DNA of 42,855 nucleotides from an uncultured Bacteroidota bacterium (GTDB taxonomy: Bacteria > Bacteroidota > Bacteroidia > Bacteroidales > FEN-979): NCBI GenBank assembly GCA_937900965.1, contig CALCGJ010000239.1, positions 1 through 42,855 of the forward strand. The letters run 5' to 3'. The notes under the pieces were generated by a model. That model was not told the DNA's origin. It saw only the letters and a list, made by a program, of their open reading frames with translations, and did not search any database. Positions within the stretch are counted from its first letter, which is position 1. Every line of letters begins with the position of its first letter. Both the position numbers and the translations under genes were made by a program. Below, in pieces: positions 18,101 to 25,185 of the stretch.

Positions 18101-18754
18101 TGTGCGCCCGGTGTAATTTTCTGGATCTGGCTCAGGATCAACCGGTTCCATGTAACTGATAAAAGGCAGTTCAGCGATGACTCTTATATCGGTAGCATGA
18201 ACAGCTACATTGATAATCTTCCCAAAGGTGTTGTGGGTAATGACAGAAAGACCTGTTGACTGCAAAGCGCTGACAACCTGATCGGGCTCGAGATTGGGAT
18301 AATAATTAATCAGGACGCTGATATCTCCATTCTCCATGATGGCATGGTCGGGATAATTTCCTTCATAAAGAATCTGTGAAAGTTTGTAATCCACATCCAC
18401 ATCAGAAATACTCCTGATACTCTTTCCGGCTAATGAGCCAGGGTCAAAATTATGTTGAAAAGCGACAAAATAAGCATTCTTCGGAAGGTAATCAAGTAGG
18501 TTAACTCCGGCATTTTTTAGTGCTATTCTGGCTGATTGATCAGGGATTTTGTAAAATTGTATGATTTTGAAAAACTGGTCCTGAAACAAAGACTCATTAA
18601 GGAGGTTAAAGGAGGCAAGGTATTCTTCGGCATTGGCTTCAGGAATGATCTCACCGGTTCTGAAATAAATCCTGTAATCGCTTACCGATTCCTGGGCAGA
18701 TGCCTGAAGCACACAGAAAAGGTTCACCAATAAAATAAGAGATATCGTACGCAT
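15122..18754 (-). CDS. Secreted subtilisin-like S8 protease with T9SS sorting domain
   Basis: A 1210-residue exported multidomain protease. A signal peptide (cleavage near ASAQ, residue 21) and a pro-region are followed by an S8 domain. Its catalytic residues are Asp246 (LQDDGI), His272 (NHGDHCAGI) and Ser442 (SGTSMACPG), with the oxyanion Asn362 in STGNSG. C-terminal modules look like an Ig/Knh1-like domain (about 640-725), an FN3-like domain (about 735-815), a CARDB-like domain (about 845-925) and a MAM-like domain (about 940-1115). A type A T9SS C-terminal domain starts near FRVYPNPASGEV. The protein is therefore expected at the cell surface or outside. It is monocistronic, divergent from the DUF4249 gene, and ends facing the tRNA terminator. 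Substrate is unknown. Confidence 0.9.
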   Translation of the reverse strand: MRTISLILLVNLFCVLQASAQESVSDYRIYFRTGEIIPEANAEEYLASFNLLNESLFQDQFFKIIQFYKIPDQSARIALKNAGVNLLDYLPKNAYFVAFQHNFDPGSLAGKSIRSISDVDVDYKLSQILYEGNYPDHAIMENGDISVLINYYPNLEPDQVVSALQSTGLSVITHNTFGKIINVAVHATDIRVIAELPFISYMEPVDPEPDPENYTGRTLHHNNTVATDYGAGRHFDGTGVHVELQDDGIIGPHIDYEGRILDQFLSNNNGNHGDHCAGIIMAAGNLDPRAKGNAFGASLYVYSATNYPGFNSIPQDYGNLGIRITSTSYGNGCNAGYNSLARMLDQQVRTFPSIMHVFSTGNSGSSSCGYGAGPGWGNITGGHKVGKNVISVASVNYLDVLDSYSSRGPAHDGRIKPDLAAKGSNVLSTINPNTYAYKSGTSMACPGVAGTLAQLFQAYRETYNGDDPMAGMIKATLLNTAEDLGNPGPDFKFGWGRVNALRAVKVIEEARFDSGSLDQGDDITHLIDVPANVAQLRVMVYWTDYEATVNTTWALVNDLNMTLTDPSFTTWNPWVLSHFPHPDSLSMVATRRIDDHNNMEQVTLNDPAAGTYSLNVEGVTVPQGPQTYYVIWEFIPEEVVLTYPIGGESFVPGETETIRWDAFGDSETFTLEFSSDNGQTWEMIIADLTGTNRTYNWTVPDAITGEALVKITKGASFSQSDAPFTMIGVPCNLEIDWACSDAVHLNWNPVIGATSYVVFKLGEKYMDSVGITTITSYIVDDTISTSGSWFSVGAVGEDGAIGRRATSIEGPYAPFNCYQADAEMASIPTAGWGLFQNNMDLTSVVVTVKVRNNGSEEITDPTLRYQLNSSGGVAEVYTGTIKPDSTINYTFTAEIDISSAGFYNLKAWVQYAPDQNPTNDMLDIPFEVIDGMVVSVGYEQNFDSWPKCASEPICELYTCDLEEGWFNMENYVYDQHDWRTYSGPTPTSLTGPSADHTTGTSTGQYLYIEPSSNCLNKEAVINTPCIDLTNGGAFKMTLWYHAYGTDIGMFHVDLFDGSVITADIIPPIYGNRGDEWIELDIDLTPWSGQIVALRFRGVTSCDQAGDFAIDDIAIPSITAIETSHEGLADRFRVYPNPASGEVTVSLKGAGEHSYTLNIVDLYGRILYHQFIIPNGDNIQEVINLSGLTTGLYLVRINSDDKSFQTKLSIR

Positions 18755-18908
18755 AGATAAAGATATTTAATTGTGAAAGTCATGATTGTGGTCAGCTAAG
18801 ATAGAACTAATTGGTAAACTCGTAAATTCCTAAAATTATTGATAAATTCGTATTTTCAACATCGGCTTGAACAGAAAGCGGGCTGACGGTTGTTTAAACG
18901 TGTCAATT

Positions 18909-20066
18909 ATGCATCGGATAAGAAATATATCACTCATATTAAGCATGTTGCTGTTATTCGGTTGTATCAAGTCTTATGATCCGCTAATTGACAGCAATGT
19001 GGAGAAAAAGTATGTAGTGTCAGGACGGATAACCGATAAAGAAGGTTGGCAGGAGGTGGAAGTTTCTCTCTCTTCCCCCATTGATTCTCCGGAGTACATT
19101 CCGGTATTGGATTGCCAGGTAAAGATCCTGGATAACAGGGGCAATGTTTTTTCGCTTGCAGAATACAACCCGGGACAATACCAGGTATGGATAAGCCAGG
19201 AATATCTTACAACAGGCACCTCTTACCAGGTCAGGGTTACTGTACCCAACGGAGAAGAGCTGGTATCAGGATTCGATACGATGTCAGCCTGTCCTCCCTT
19301 GGATTCTGTTTTTTATTCCCTGGAAGAGGTTCTGATATCCAACCCTGGAAATTACCTGAAGGGAATGCAGTTCTATGTAGACCTGAATGCGGAGGGCGAT
19401 TACAGTCAATTTTACAAATGGGACGTAATAGAGACCTGGGAATACCATGCCCCCCTTCCTCTGGAATATTACTTTGATGGCACCCACCATGAGGTCAAAC
19501 CCCCTGATTTTTCCAACCAGGTTTGCTGGAAGACCGATCTCGTGAAGAATGTCTTTACCGTTTCCACGAAGAACCTTACTCAAAATATTTACAATCAATA
19601 CCCATTGCAATTTGTTGACGGACGCCGCAGTTCACGTCTCGGAATCCAATACAGTATTTTGGTCAGACAGCTTTCTTTGAGTGAGGGAGCCTACAATTAC
19701 TGGGAGCAGCTGCGCATCAACAGCAATGAACAAGGTGGACTTTATGAAAAACAACCCCTTGCCATCAGAGGCAACCTAATGAATATAAGCAACCCCGGAA
19801 AAGATGTGCTGGGCTATTTTTATGCTGCATCGGAATCCTCCGGAAGATATTTTTACAAGGATATTGAAGGAATTATCCCGGATTTCGAAAATTTTTGCCA
19901 GGAAAGTGACCTTGGGAGATTGGGTTGGAAAGAGTACTACTGGTGGGAATACCCTGTTTACTATTATTTTAATGAGTTCGGAAGGTTAAGAATATTGAAT
20001 CACATATGTGTTGATTGTCCACTAATGGGCGGCACTACTGTAAAACCCGATTTTTGGCCAAATTAG
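18909..20066 (+). CDS. DUF4249 family lipoprotein
   Basis: A 385-residue predicted lipoprotein with lipobox LFGC (Cys19), then CIKSYDPLID, typical of the DUF4249 family of Bacteroidota surface/periplasmic lipoproteins. An N-terminal Ig-like beta domain (VSGRITDKEGWQEVEVSLS, about 30-110) leads into the DUF4249 body, which ends in several cysteines (HICVDCPLMGG). I chose the ATG at 18909 because it places a short charged segment before the hydrophobic core; a TTG at 18867 would add 14 residues. DUF4249 genes usually accompany a TonB-dependent receptor, but none is here. The gene instead ends 8 bp before the methyltransferase cassette, so readthrough into it is likely. Function unknown. Confidence 0.75.
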   Translation: MHRIRNISLILSMLLLFGCIKSYDPLIDSNVEKKYVVSGRITDKEGWQEVEVSLSSPIDSPEYIPVLDCQVKILDNRGNVFSLAEYNPGQYQVWISQEYLTTGTSYQVRVTVPNGEELVSGFDTMSACPPLDSVFYSLEEVLISNPGNYLKGMQFYVDLNAEGDYSQFYKWDVIETWEYHAPLPLEYYFDGTHHEVKPPDFSNQVCWKTDLVKNVFTVSTKNLTQNIYNQYPLQFVDGRRSSRLGIQYSILVRQLSLSEGAYNYWEQLRINSNEQGGLYEKQPLAIRGNLMNISNPGKDVLGYFYAASESSGRYFYKDIEGIIPDFENFCQESDLGRLGWKEYYWWEYPVYYYFNEFGRLRILNHICVDCPLMGGTTVKPDFWPN

Positions 20067-20074
20067 CATAAAAT

Positions 20075-20758
20075 TTGAAAAAGATAACGTTACATTTTTC
20101 AATCAAAGAAATCACCCCAGACAGGGAAGTTGTTTTTGAATCCCAGGGAATTAACGAGGGAAGAAACGTTCCTGAAAAGATCTCTGATCTTTATGATTAT
20201 TCTCTTTCAGTATTCCAGAAAGATATTGAACCCAAAGCAATTAGACAAGAAATTACTATTCCGGAGTTTTCGGAAATCTTTCAGGGAAATGGCGACAATG
20301 ATGAAAATACTCCGGTGCAACACATTTTTTCTCTGGCAGATTCCCTCGAACTTTTTGCTTTTACCCTGGGACAGAATATCAGTGATACCATTTCAGGCCT
20401 GTTCTCAAGTAAAGATTTTGCATTGGCTTACATGCTCGATTCTATTGCTTCAGCAAGTACAGATAAAGCAGCCTCCATTGCTGAACAATATAGTAAGGAA
20501 TCAGCAAAAACCCTGCTGTATAGCCCTGGATATTGTGGCTGGCATATAAACGGACAAAAACAGCTTTTCAAAAAACTTAAACCTGAACGAATTGGGATCT
20601 CTTTGTCTGACCAATTCCTTATGATACCGTTAAAGTCAATTTCCGGCGTTTTAATTACCGGGAAAAAGGAAATTCATACATTTGATAATGATTTTACCTT
20701 TTGCGCTCAGTGCAAAACGTTCAGTTGTATTGCCAGACAAGAACATCTGTTGTACTAA
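20075..20758 (+). CDS. MetH-type activation-domain protein (corrinoid reactivation)
   Basis: This 227-residue protein has a C-terminal region (about 145-207) matching the B12-dependent methionine synthase activation domain: YSPGYCGWHINGQKQLF, then IGISLSDQFLMIPLKSISG. In MetH that domain binds AdoMet and helps reductively remethylate inactive cob(II)alamin. After it comes a cysteine cluster C210-x2-C213-x4-C218, which could hold a metal or FeS centre. The start is TTG at 20075: a stop lies two codons upstream and the only alternatives would cut deep into the protein. It is the first gene of a set with MttB, a corrinoid protein and a homocysteine methyltransferase, so reactivation of that corrinoid protein is the likely role (inference). 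Confidence 0.75.
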   Translation: MKKITLHFSIKEITPDREVVFESQGINEGRNVPEKISDLYDYSLSVFQKDIEPKAIRQEITIPEFSEIFQGNGDNDENTPVQHIFSLADSLELFAFTLGQNISDTISGLFSSKDFALAYMLDSIASASTDKAASIAEQYSKESAKTLLYSPGYCGWHINGQKQLFKKLKPERIGISLSDQFLMIPLKSISGVLITGKKEIHTFDNDFTFCAQCKTFSCIARQEHLLY

Positions 20759-20772
20759 AAATCGGAAATACT

Positions 20773-22230
20773 ATGGGAATCAGGCCGGCCTTACATTTTT
20801 TAGAGAATAATTTAATTGAGAAGATCATATCGGAAGCACGTGATCTCCTCTGTAACCTGGGAATAACCCTGCATAACAAGGAAGTTCTGGATGTACTATC
20901 CGGATATGGTGCGACAGTTGATCAGGATAAATTTCATGTACTATTCACGAATGATGTCATTGACAAAGCCCTTGGATCTGCCCCCTCCTCATTTAAGCTG
21001 TTTGATGTATTGGGGAATGAAACGCATGATTTCTCTGGTTTTAACAGCTATTTCACACCCGGCACTGCAGCAATCCATATCCTGGATCACAAGACAAATG
21101 AAATCCGGAAGCCAACTACTGCTGATTTCATAGATTACTCCAAACTGATGAGCGGGTTGAACTATATTGCTTCGACAAGTACTGCTTTCATCCCAGCTGA
21201 TGTAACAGAAAAAATTTCAGACAGTTACCGGCTCTACCTGAGTTTGCTATATTGTGAGAAACCTGTGGTTACAGGAGCCTTTACTATTGAGGGTTTTGAA
21301 ATAATGAAAGATCTGCAGCTCGCTGTCAGGGGAACAAAGGAAGCGCTGGAGGCTAAACCCCTGACGATATTTTCCTGCTGCCCTACTTCACCTTTGAAAT
21401 TCAGTGATGTTACATCTCAAAATGTTGTTGATTGTGCCCGGTTTGGGATCCCCGTTGAATTCATTTCCATGCCTCTTTCCGGATTCATGGCTCCTGTGAC
21501 CCTTGTCGGCAGTTTAATACAACACACAGCCGAAACAATCAGTGGAATTGTTATCAGTCAGCTGACCAATCCCGGCACACCTGTACTTTACGGCGGATCG
21601 CCTGCAATATTTGACATGCGGTATGAGACAACACCTATGGGAGCAATAGAAACCATGATGTTAGATTGTGCCTATAACGAAATAGGTAAATTCCTTGGAT
21701 TTCCAACTCAAGCCTATATTTCACTCAGTGATGCAAAAAGCCTCGATGCACAGGCAGGAATGGAATCATCGATGGGTGCTACACTTGCTGTCCTTTCAGG
21801 GATCAACAATATCTCCGGGCCTGGCATGCTCGATTTCGAAAGCTGCCAGAGCCTGCAAAAACTAATTCTGGATAATGAAGTCTGTGGGATGACGCAGAGG
21901 ATGGCCAGGGGAATTGAACCAAAAGAAGATTTTCCCTCCATGCCTTTGTTCCAGGAATTAGTAAAGGAAAAACACCTGCTCATCTCAAAACATACACGAA
22001 AATATATCAGGGAAGAACATCATTTTTCGGGGAAGATCATCAACAGGGCAAACCTGTCAAGGTGGAAGGAAGAGGGGAGCCTTAGCCTGACCGACAGGGC
22101 TAACCTGGAGATAGAAAGGCTGCTAAATGACTACCACCCATCCAGGCTTCCTGAAGATATAAAGAAAGAGTTAACCCTGCGCATGGAAGCCGAAGCACGT
22201 CGTAACGGGATGGATAAACTACCGGAATAG
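20773..22230 (+). CDS. MttB-superfamily (trimethylamine methyltransferase family) protein, non-pyrrolysine
   Basis: A 485-residue member of the MttB superfamily (COG5598), which demethylates trimethylamine or quaternary amines and passes the methyl group to a corrinoid protein. Family blocks include YFTPGTAAIHILDH, PVLYGGSPAIFDMRYETTPMGA and SDAKSLDAQAGMESSMGA. No amber codon interrupts the reading frame, so it lacks pyrrolysine. It therefore belongs with MtgB-like enzymes acting on substrates such as glycine betaine, proline betaine or carnitine, not classical TMA. I chose the ATG at 20773, 14 bp after the previous stop; the longer frame overlaps the activation-domain gene. Its partners are the corrinoid gene 60 bp downstream and the homocysteine methyltransferase. 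The substrate cannot be read from sequence. Confidence 0.9.
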   Translation: MGIRPALHFLENNLIEKIISEARDLLCNLGITLHNKEVLDVLSGYGATVDQDKFHVLFTNDVIDKALGSAPSSFKLFDVLGNETHDFSGFNSYFTPGTAAIHILDHKTNEIRKPTTADFIDYSKLMSGLNYIASTSTAFIPADVTEKISDSYRLYLSLLYCEKPVVTGAFTIEGFEIMKDLQLAVRGTKEALEAKPLTIFSCCPTSPLKFSDVTSQNVVDCARFGIPVEFISMPLSGFMAPVTLVGSLIQHTAETISGIVISQLTNPGTPVLYGGSPAIFDMRYETTPMGAIETMMLDCAYNEIGKFLGFPTQAYISLSDAKSLDAQAGMESSMGATLAVLSGINNISGPGMLDFESCQSLQKLILDNEVCGMTQRMARGIEPKEDFPSMPLFQELVKEKHLLISKHTRKYIREEHHFSGKIINRANLSRWKEEGSLSLTDRANLEIERLLNDYHPSRLPEDIKKELTLRMEAEARRNGMDKLPE

Positions 22231-22231
22231 C

Positions 22232-22273
22232 AAATCCCAAATCCCAAATCCCAAATCCCAAATCCCAAATCCC
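22232..22273. repeat. Perfect 6 x 7-bp tandem repeat AAATCCC
   Basis: Six exact copies of AAATCCC fill the gap between the MttB-family stop codon (22228-22230) and the corrinoid-protein ATG at 22291. It is the most regular repeat in the window and prone to slippage; copy-number change would alter the spacing, not a reading frame. Confidence 0.95.
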
Positions 22274-22290
22274 AAAACAATATAGATACG

Positions 22291-22920
22291 ATGGATATAC
22301 TGCAGCAGATTTCAGAGCAAATAGATCTTGGTGATGATGAAAAGGTGTATGAATTAACCGCCACAGCTATTGAACAAAAGATCCCTGTGAAACGAATTCT
22401 TGAGGAGGGTTTGTTAGACGGAATGAATATCGTTGGAAAAAAATTCAAAGAGCATGATATATTTCTTCCGGAAGTGTTAATGGCAGCAAAAGCCATGAAT
22501 GCAGGGATGGAGCTTATCAAACCCTTGCTTCTGTCTGGTAATATTCCCATGAAAGCTAAGGTAGTTCTTGGTACTGTAAGAGGAGACTTGCATGATATCG
22601 GGAAAAATCTGGTTGGGGTCATGTTGAAAGGTGCAGGGTTTGAAGTGATTGACCTTGGGAATGATGTGTCTCCGGAAAAATTCATTGAAACTGCGAAACG
22701 TGAAGGGGCACAGTTCATTGGAATGTCAACTCTTTTAACAACCACGATGCCTGTAATGAAAGAAGTTATAGAGCTGCTGAGGATAGAAAATCTCGAGGGT
22801 AAGATTAAAACCCTTGTTGGTGGAGCTGCGGTTTCGAAAAGTTATGCTGAAGAAATCGGTGCAACTGCTTATTGCTATGACGGCTCCAATGCCGTAGAAT
22901 ATTTAAATTCTGTCATCTGA
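22291..22920 (+). CDS. Corrinoid methyl-carrier protein (MtbC/MttC-like)
   Basis: This 209-residue protein carries the cobamide that accepts the methyl group from the MttB-family enzyme. It has the MetH-like two-domain form. A helical cap (about 1-85, with GKKFKEHDIFLPEVLMAAKAM) precedes a Rossmann cobalamin domain containing GDLHDIGKN, in which D99-x-H101-x-x-G104 is the DxHxxG motif and His101 is the lower Co ligand. The later loops STLLTTTMP and LVGGAAVS also match. Length is normal for MtbC1/MttC. The homocysteine methyltransferase starts only 2 bp after its stop, so the carrier is encoded directly between methyl donor and acceptor enzymes. Confidence 0.92.
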   Translation: MDILQQISEQIDLGDDEKVYELTATAIEQKIPVKRILEEGLLDGMNIVGKKFKEHDIFLPEVLMAAKAMNAGMELIKPLLLSGNIPMKAKVVLGTVRGDLHDIGKNLVGVMLKGAGFEVIDLGNDVSPEKFIETAKREGAQFIGMSTLLTTTMPVMKEVIELLRIENLEGKIKTLVGGAAVSKSYAEEIGATAYCYDGSNAVEYLNSVI

Positions 22921-22922
22921 AT

Positions 22923-23834
22923 ATGAAAGCTGTACTGGATCGGATAAAACAGGGAGAAATTCTTGTTTGTGATGGTGCCATGGGCTCTTTACTGATGGAC
23001 CGGGCTAAGGAACATCTGAAGGGCACCTGTCCTGAATCCATCAATCTCAGCCATCCGGAGATTATCAGGGAAATAGCAGCATTATATATCCAGGCAGGAG
23101 CTGACATCATAGAGACAAATACGTTTGGGGGGTCTCCCCTGAAACTGGCAAGCTACTCGCTTGATGATAAAACTGAAGAGATAAACAGGGCAGCCATCCT
23201 GGCAGTAAAAAATGCTTCAAGCAAGAACATATATATTTGTGCGTCAATTGGCCCAAGCGGTAAACTTCTCAAACCCTTTGGGGATACGGAACCAAAAGAA
23301 ATTTACGAGAGTTTTTACCGGCAGATCAAAGTACTTGTTGATGCCGGTGCTGATATAATTAGTATTGAAACGATGACCGACCTGAATGAAGCATCTCTTG
23401 CCGTTGAGGCAACACGGAATATATCTTCGTCAATTCCTGTGATTGTTTCGATGACGTATGAATCAACTTCCAGGGGATTTTTCACCATGATGGGAACACG
23501 TATAGAAGTGGCATCAAAAAGACTGGAAGATTCAGGTGTTGATGTGATTGGGTCAAATTGTGGAAATGGTATTGAGAACCTGGTTCTGATAGCACAAGAG
23601 CATAGGAAGCATACACAACTTCCTTTAATGATCCAGGCAAATGCAGGAATTCCGGAGCTTCGGGAAGGAGTAACGGTTTATCCTGAGTCTCCGGAATTCA
23701 TGGCAGAGAAATGCAACGGATTGATATCCATTGGCGTATCCATAATTGGTGGATGTTGTGGCACTACCCCCGCGCATATAAGGGCTATTCGGAATGTCGT
23801 TGATCAAAGGGGTAAAAAGTTGCTGAAAACTTAA
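22923..23834 (+). CDS. Homocysteine S-methyltransferase domain protein (MetH N-terminal-like)
   Basis: A 303-residue TIM-barrel protein of the homocysteine methyltransferase family (PF02574). The N-terminus LVCDGAMGSLLMDR and the block ADIIETNTFGG are typical. The three zinc ligands that activate homocysteine thiolate are Cys213 (GSNCGNG) and Cys278/Cys279 (GGCCGTTP). It corresponds to the first domain of MetH without the folate, cobalamin and activation domains; the latter two are separate genes just upstream. That context suggests methyl transfer from the corrinoid protein to homocysteine, forming methionine. An alternative is direct betaine- or S-methylmethionine-dependent activity, as in BHMT or MmuM, which does not need cobalamin. 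Confidence 0.9.
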   Translation: MKAVLDRIKQGEILVCDGAMGSLLMDRAKEHLKGTCPESINLSHPEIIREIAALYIQAGADIIETNTFGGSPLKLASYSLDDKTEEINRAAILAVKNASSKNIYICASIGPSGKLLKPFGDTEPKEIYESFYRQIKVLVDAGADIISIETMTDLNEASLAVEATRNISSSIPVIVSMTYESTSRGFFTMMGTRIEVASKRLEDSGVDVIGSNCGNGIENLVLIAQEHRKHTQLPLMIQANAGIPELREGVTVYPESPEFMAEKCNGLISIGVSIIGGCCGTTPAHIRAIRNVVDQRGKKLLKT

Positions 23835-23853
23835 TAATTAAAGATTTTATGAT

Positions 23854-25185
23854 ATGAATCAGAGTGGCGGAGTTGAAGGAAAAGGAAAAATCGGGTTCTG
23901 GATGAGCACCTCCCTGGCAGCAGGGAATATGATAGGATCAGGCGTTTTTTTGTTGCCTGCAGCCCTGGCGTTTTTTGGAGGGATCAGCATATTCGGCTGG
24001 ATTTTTACTGTCGTTGGCACACTGTTTCTTGCCCTGGTTTTTGCAAGACTCAGCAAACTGATCACCAAAGCGGGCGGACCGTATACATATTCACGGGAGG
24101 GTTTTGGGGAATTTACAGGCTTTCTTGTAGCCTGGGGTTATTGGATATCAATCTGGTGTGCCAATGCAGCTATTGCAGTAGCAGGAGTTGGATACCTCTC
24201 CTTTTTCATCCCTGCGCTGAAAGATAATTATTTGCTTTCTGCCAGTGTTGCTATTGCTGCAATCTGGTTTTTCACATACATCAATACGAAAAATATTCAA
24301 CAGGTTGGATTGGTACAGCTCATCACCACCATTCTTAAAATTATACCATTGTTGCTGCTGGGAACCTTTGGATTTTTCTATTTCAACAGTGCCCACTTTA
24401 CACCGTTAAACCTAACTCTTGATTCCAACTTTGATGCTATCACGGCAACAGCTGCATTAACGTTGTGGGCGTTTCTCGGGTTGGAGTCGGCTACCGTTCC
24501 ATCGGATAAGGTAAAGAATCCTACGAAAACAATACCAAGGGCTACCATTGCGGCGATCGTGATTACTGCCCTGCTCTATATTTCAAGTACGGTAGGAGTC
24601 ATGGGAATCATGGCCCCGGCTGAACTGCAGCATTCTGCTGCACCATTTGCAGATGCAGCCCAGATGGTTTGGGGAAACTGGGCCTCACACCTGATTGCAA
24701 TCGGAGCTGTGATTTCATGCTTTGGAGCCCTCAACGGATGGATCCTGCTCCAGGGGCAAATCCCCCTGGCCGCTGCCAGAGACAAGCTCTTCCCCGCCAG
24801 TTTTAACAAGGTGTCAGTCAAAGGAATACCTGTCATTGGGCTTATCATCGGCAGTGTGCTTGCATCATTCCTGGTAACCTTAAACTATACCAGGGGACTG
24901 GTGCAGATGTTTGCATTTATCATTATGCTCTCCACCCTCAGTTGCCTGTTGCCATATCTCTTCTCTTCACTTTCAGAGGTTATGCTCTATCTGAGGAAGA
25001 AGAAAAGCTTTAATAAAACCAGGTTTATTGCCGCAGTATGTATTTCGATACCCGCTTTCCTCTATTCATTATGGGCCATAACCGGACTGGAATATGAAAT
25101 TCTCCTCTGGGGAATTATCCTCTTGTCAGCAGGGTTGCCGATATATGCCTTCGTGAAATTAAAAGCGAGAAAAAAGAGGCTCTAG
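23854..25185 (+). CDS. APC-family amino-acid/amine permease
   Basis: A 443-residue inner-membrane transporter with about 12 membrane segments. It starts with the APC signature GFWMSTSLAAGNMIGSGVF, where the unwound GSG in TM1 contacts the substrate amine/carboxylate. It continues with AGGPYTYSREGFGEFTGFLVAWGYW and the TM6 block WAFLGLESAT, which resemble AdiC/CadB-type transporters. It follows the homocysteine methyltransferase by 19 bp on the same strand, so it is a candidate importer of the methylated amino acid used by the MttB-family enzyme, or of methionine. That substrate assignment is inference from position. Its stop codon shares CTAG with the stop of the convergent T9SS gene. Confidence 0.88.
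   Translation: MNQSGGVEGKGKIGFWMSTSLAAGNMIGSGVFLLPAALAFFGGISIFGWIFTVVGTLFLALVFARLSKLITKAGGPYTYSREGFGEFTGFLVAWGYWISIWCANAAIAVAGVGYLSFFIPALKDNYLLSASVAIAAIWFFTYINTKNIQQVGLVQLITTILKIIPLLLLGTFGFFYFNSAHFTPLNLTLDSNFDAITATAALTLWAFLGLESATVPSDKVKNPTKTIPRATIAAIVITALLYISSTVGVMGIMAPAELQHSAAPFADAAQMVWGNWASHLIAIGAVISCFGALNGWILLQGQIPLAAARDKLFPASFNKVSVKGIPVIGLIIGSVLASFLVTLNYTRGLVQMFAFIIMLSTLSCLLPYLFSSLSEVMLYLRKKKSFNKTRFIAAVCISIPAFLYSLWAITGLEYEILLWGIILLSAGLPIYAFVKLKARKKRL

Noticed and set aside
20067-20074. A cobalamin riboswitch controlling the corrinoid cassette.
   Set aside because: Only 8 bp separate it from the upstream gene, and I see no B12-box-like sequence in the preceding region.
22228-22230. The MttB-family gene ends with TAG, which could encode pyrrolysine and extend the protein.
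   Set aside because: Pyrrolysine in MttB is internal, about two thirds along, and no internal amber is present. Reading through TAG would translate only the AAATCCC repeat before running into the corrinoid gene, and no pyl genes are in the window.
22232-22273. Tandem arrays as CRISPR-like repeats.
   Set aside because: Units are 7 bp, directly adjacent, with no spacers, and no cas genes are nearby.
22131-22745. A 204-codon minus-strand frame with repeated WDLGFGI.
   Set aside because: It is antisense to the MttB-family and corrinoid genes, and its periodic segment is just the translated AAATCCC repeat.
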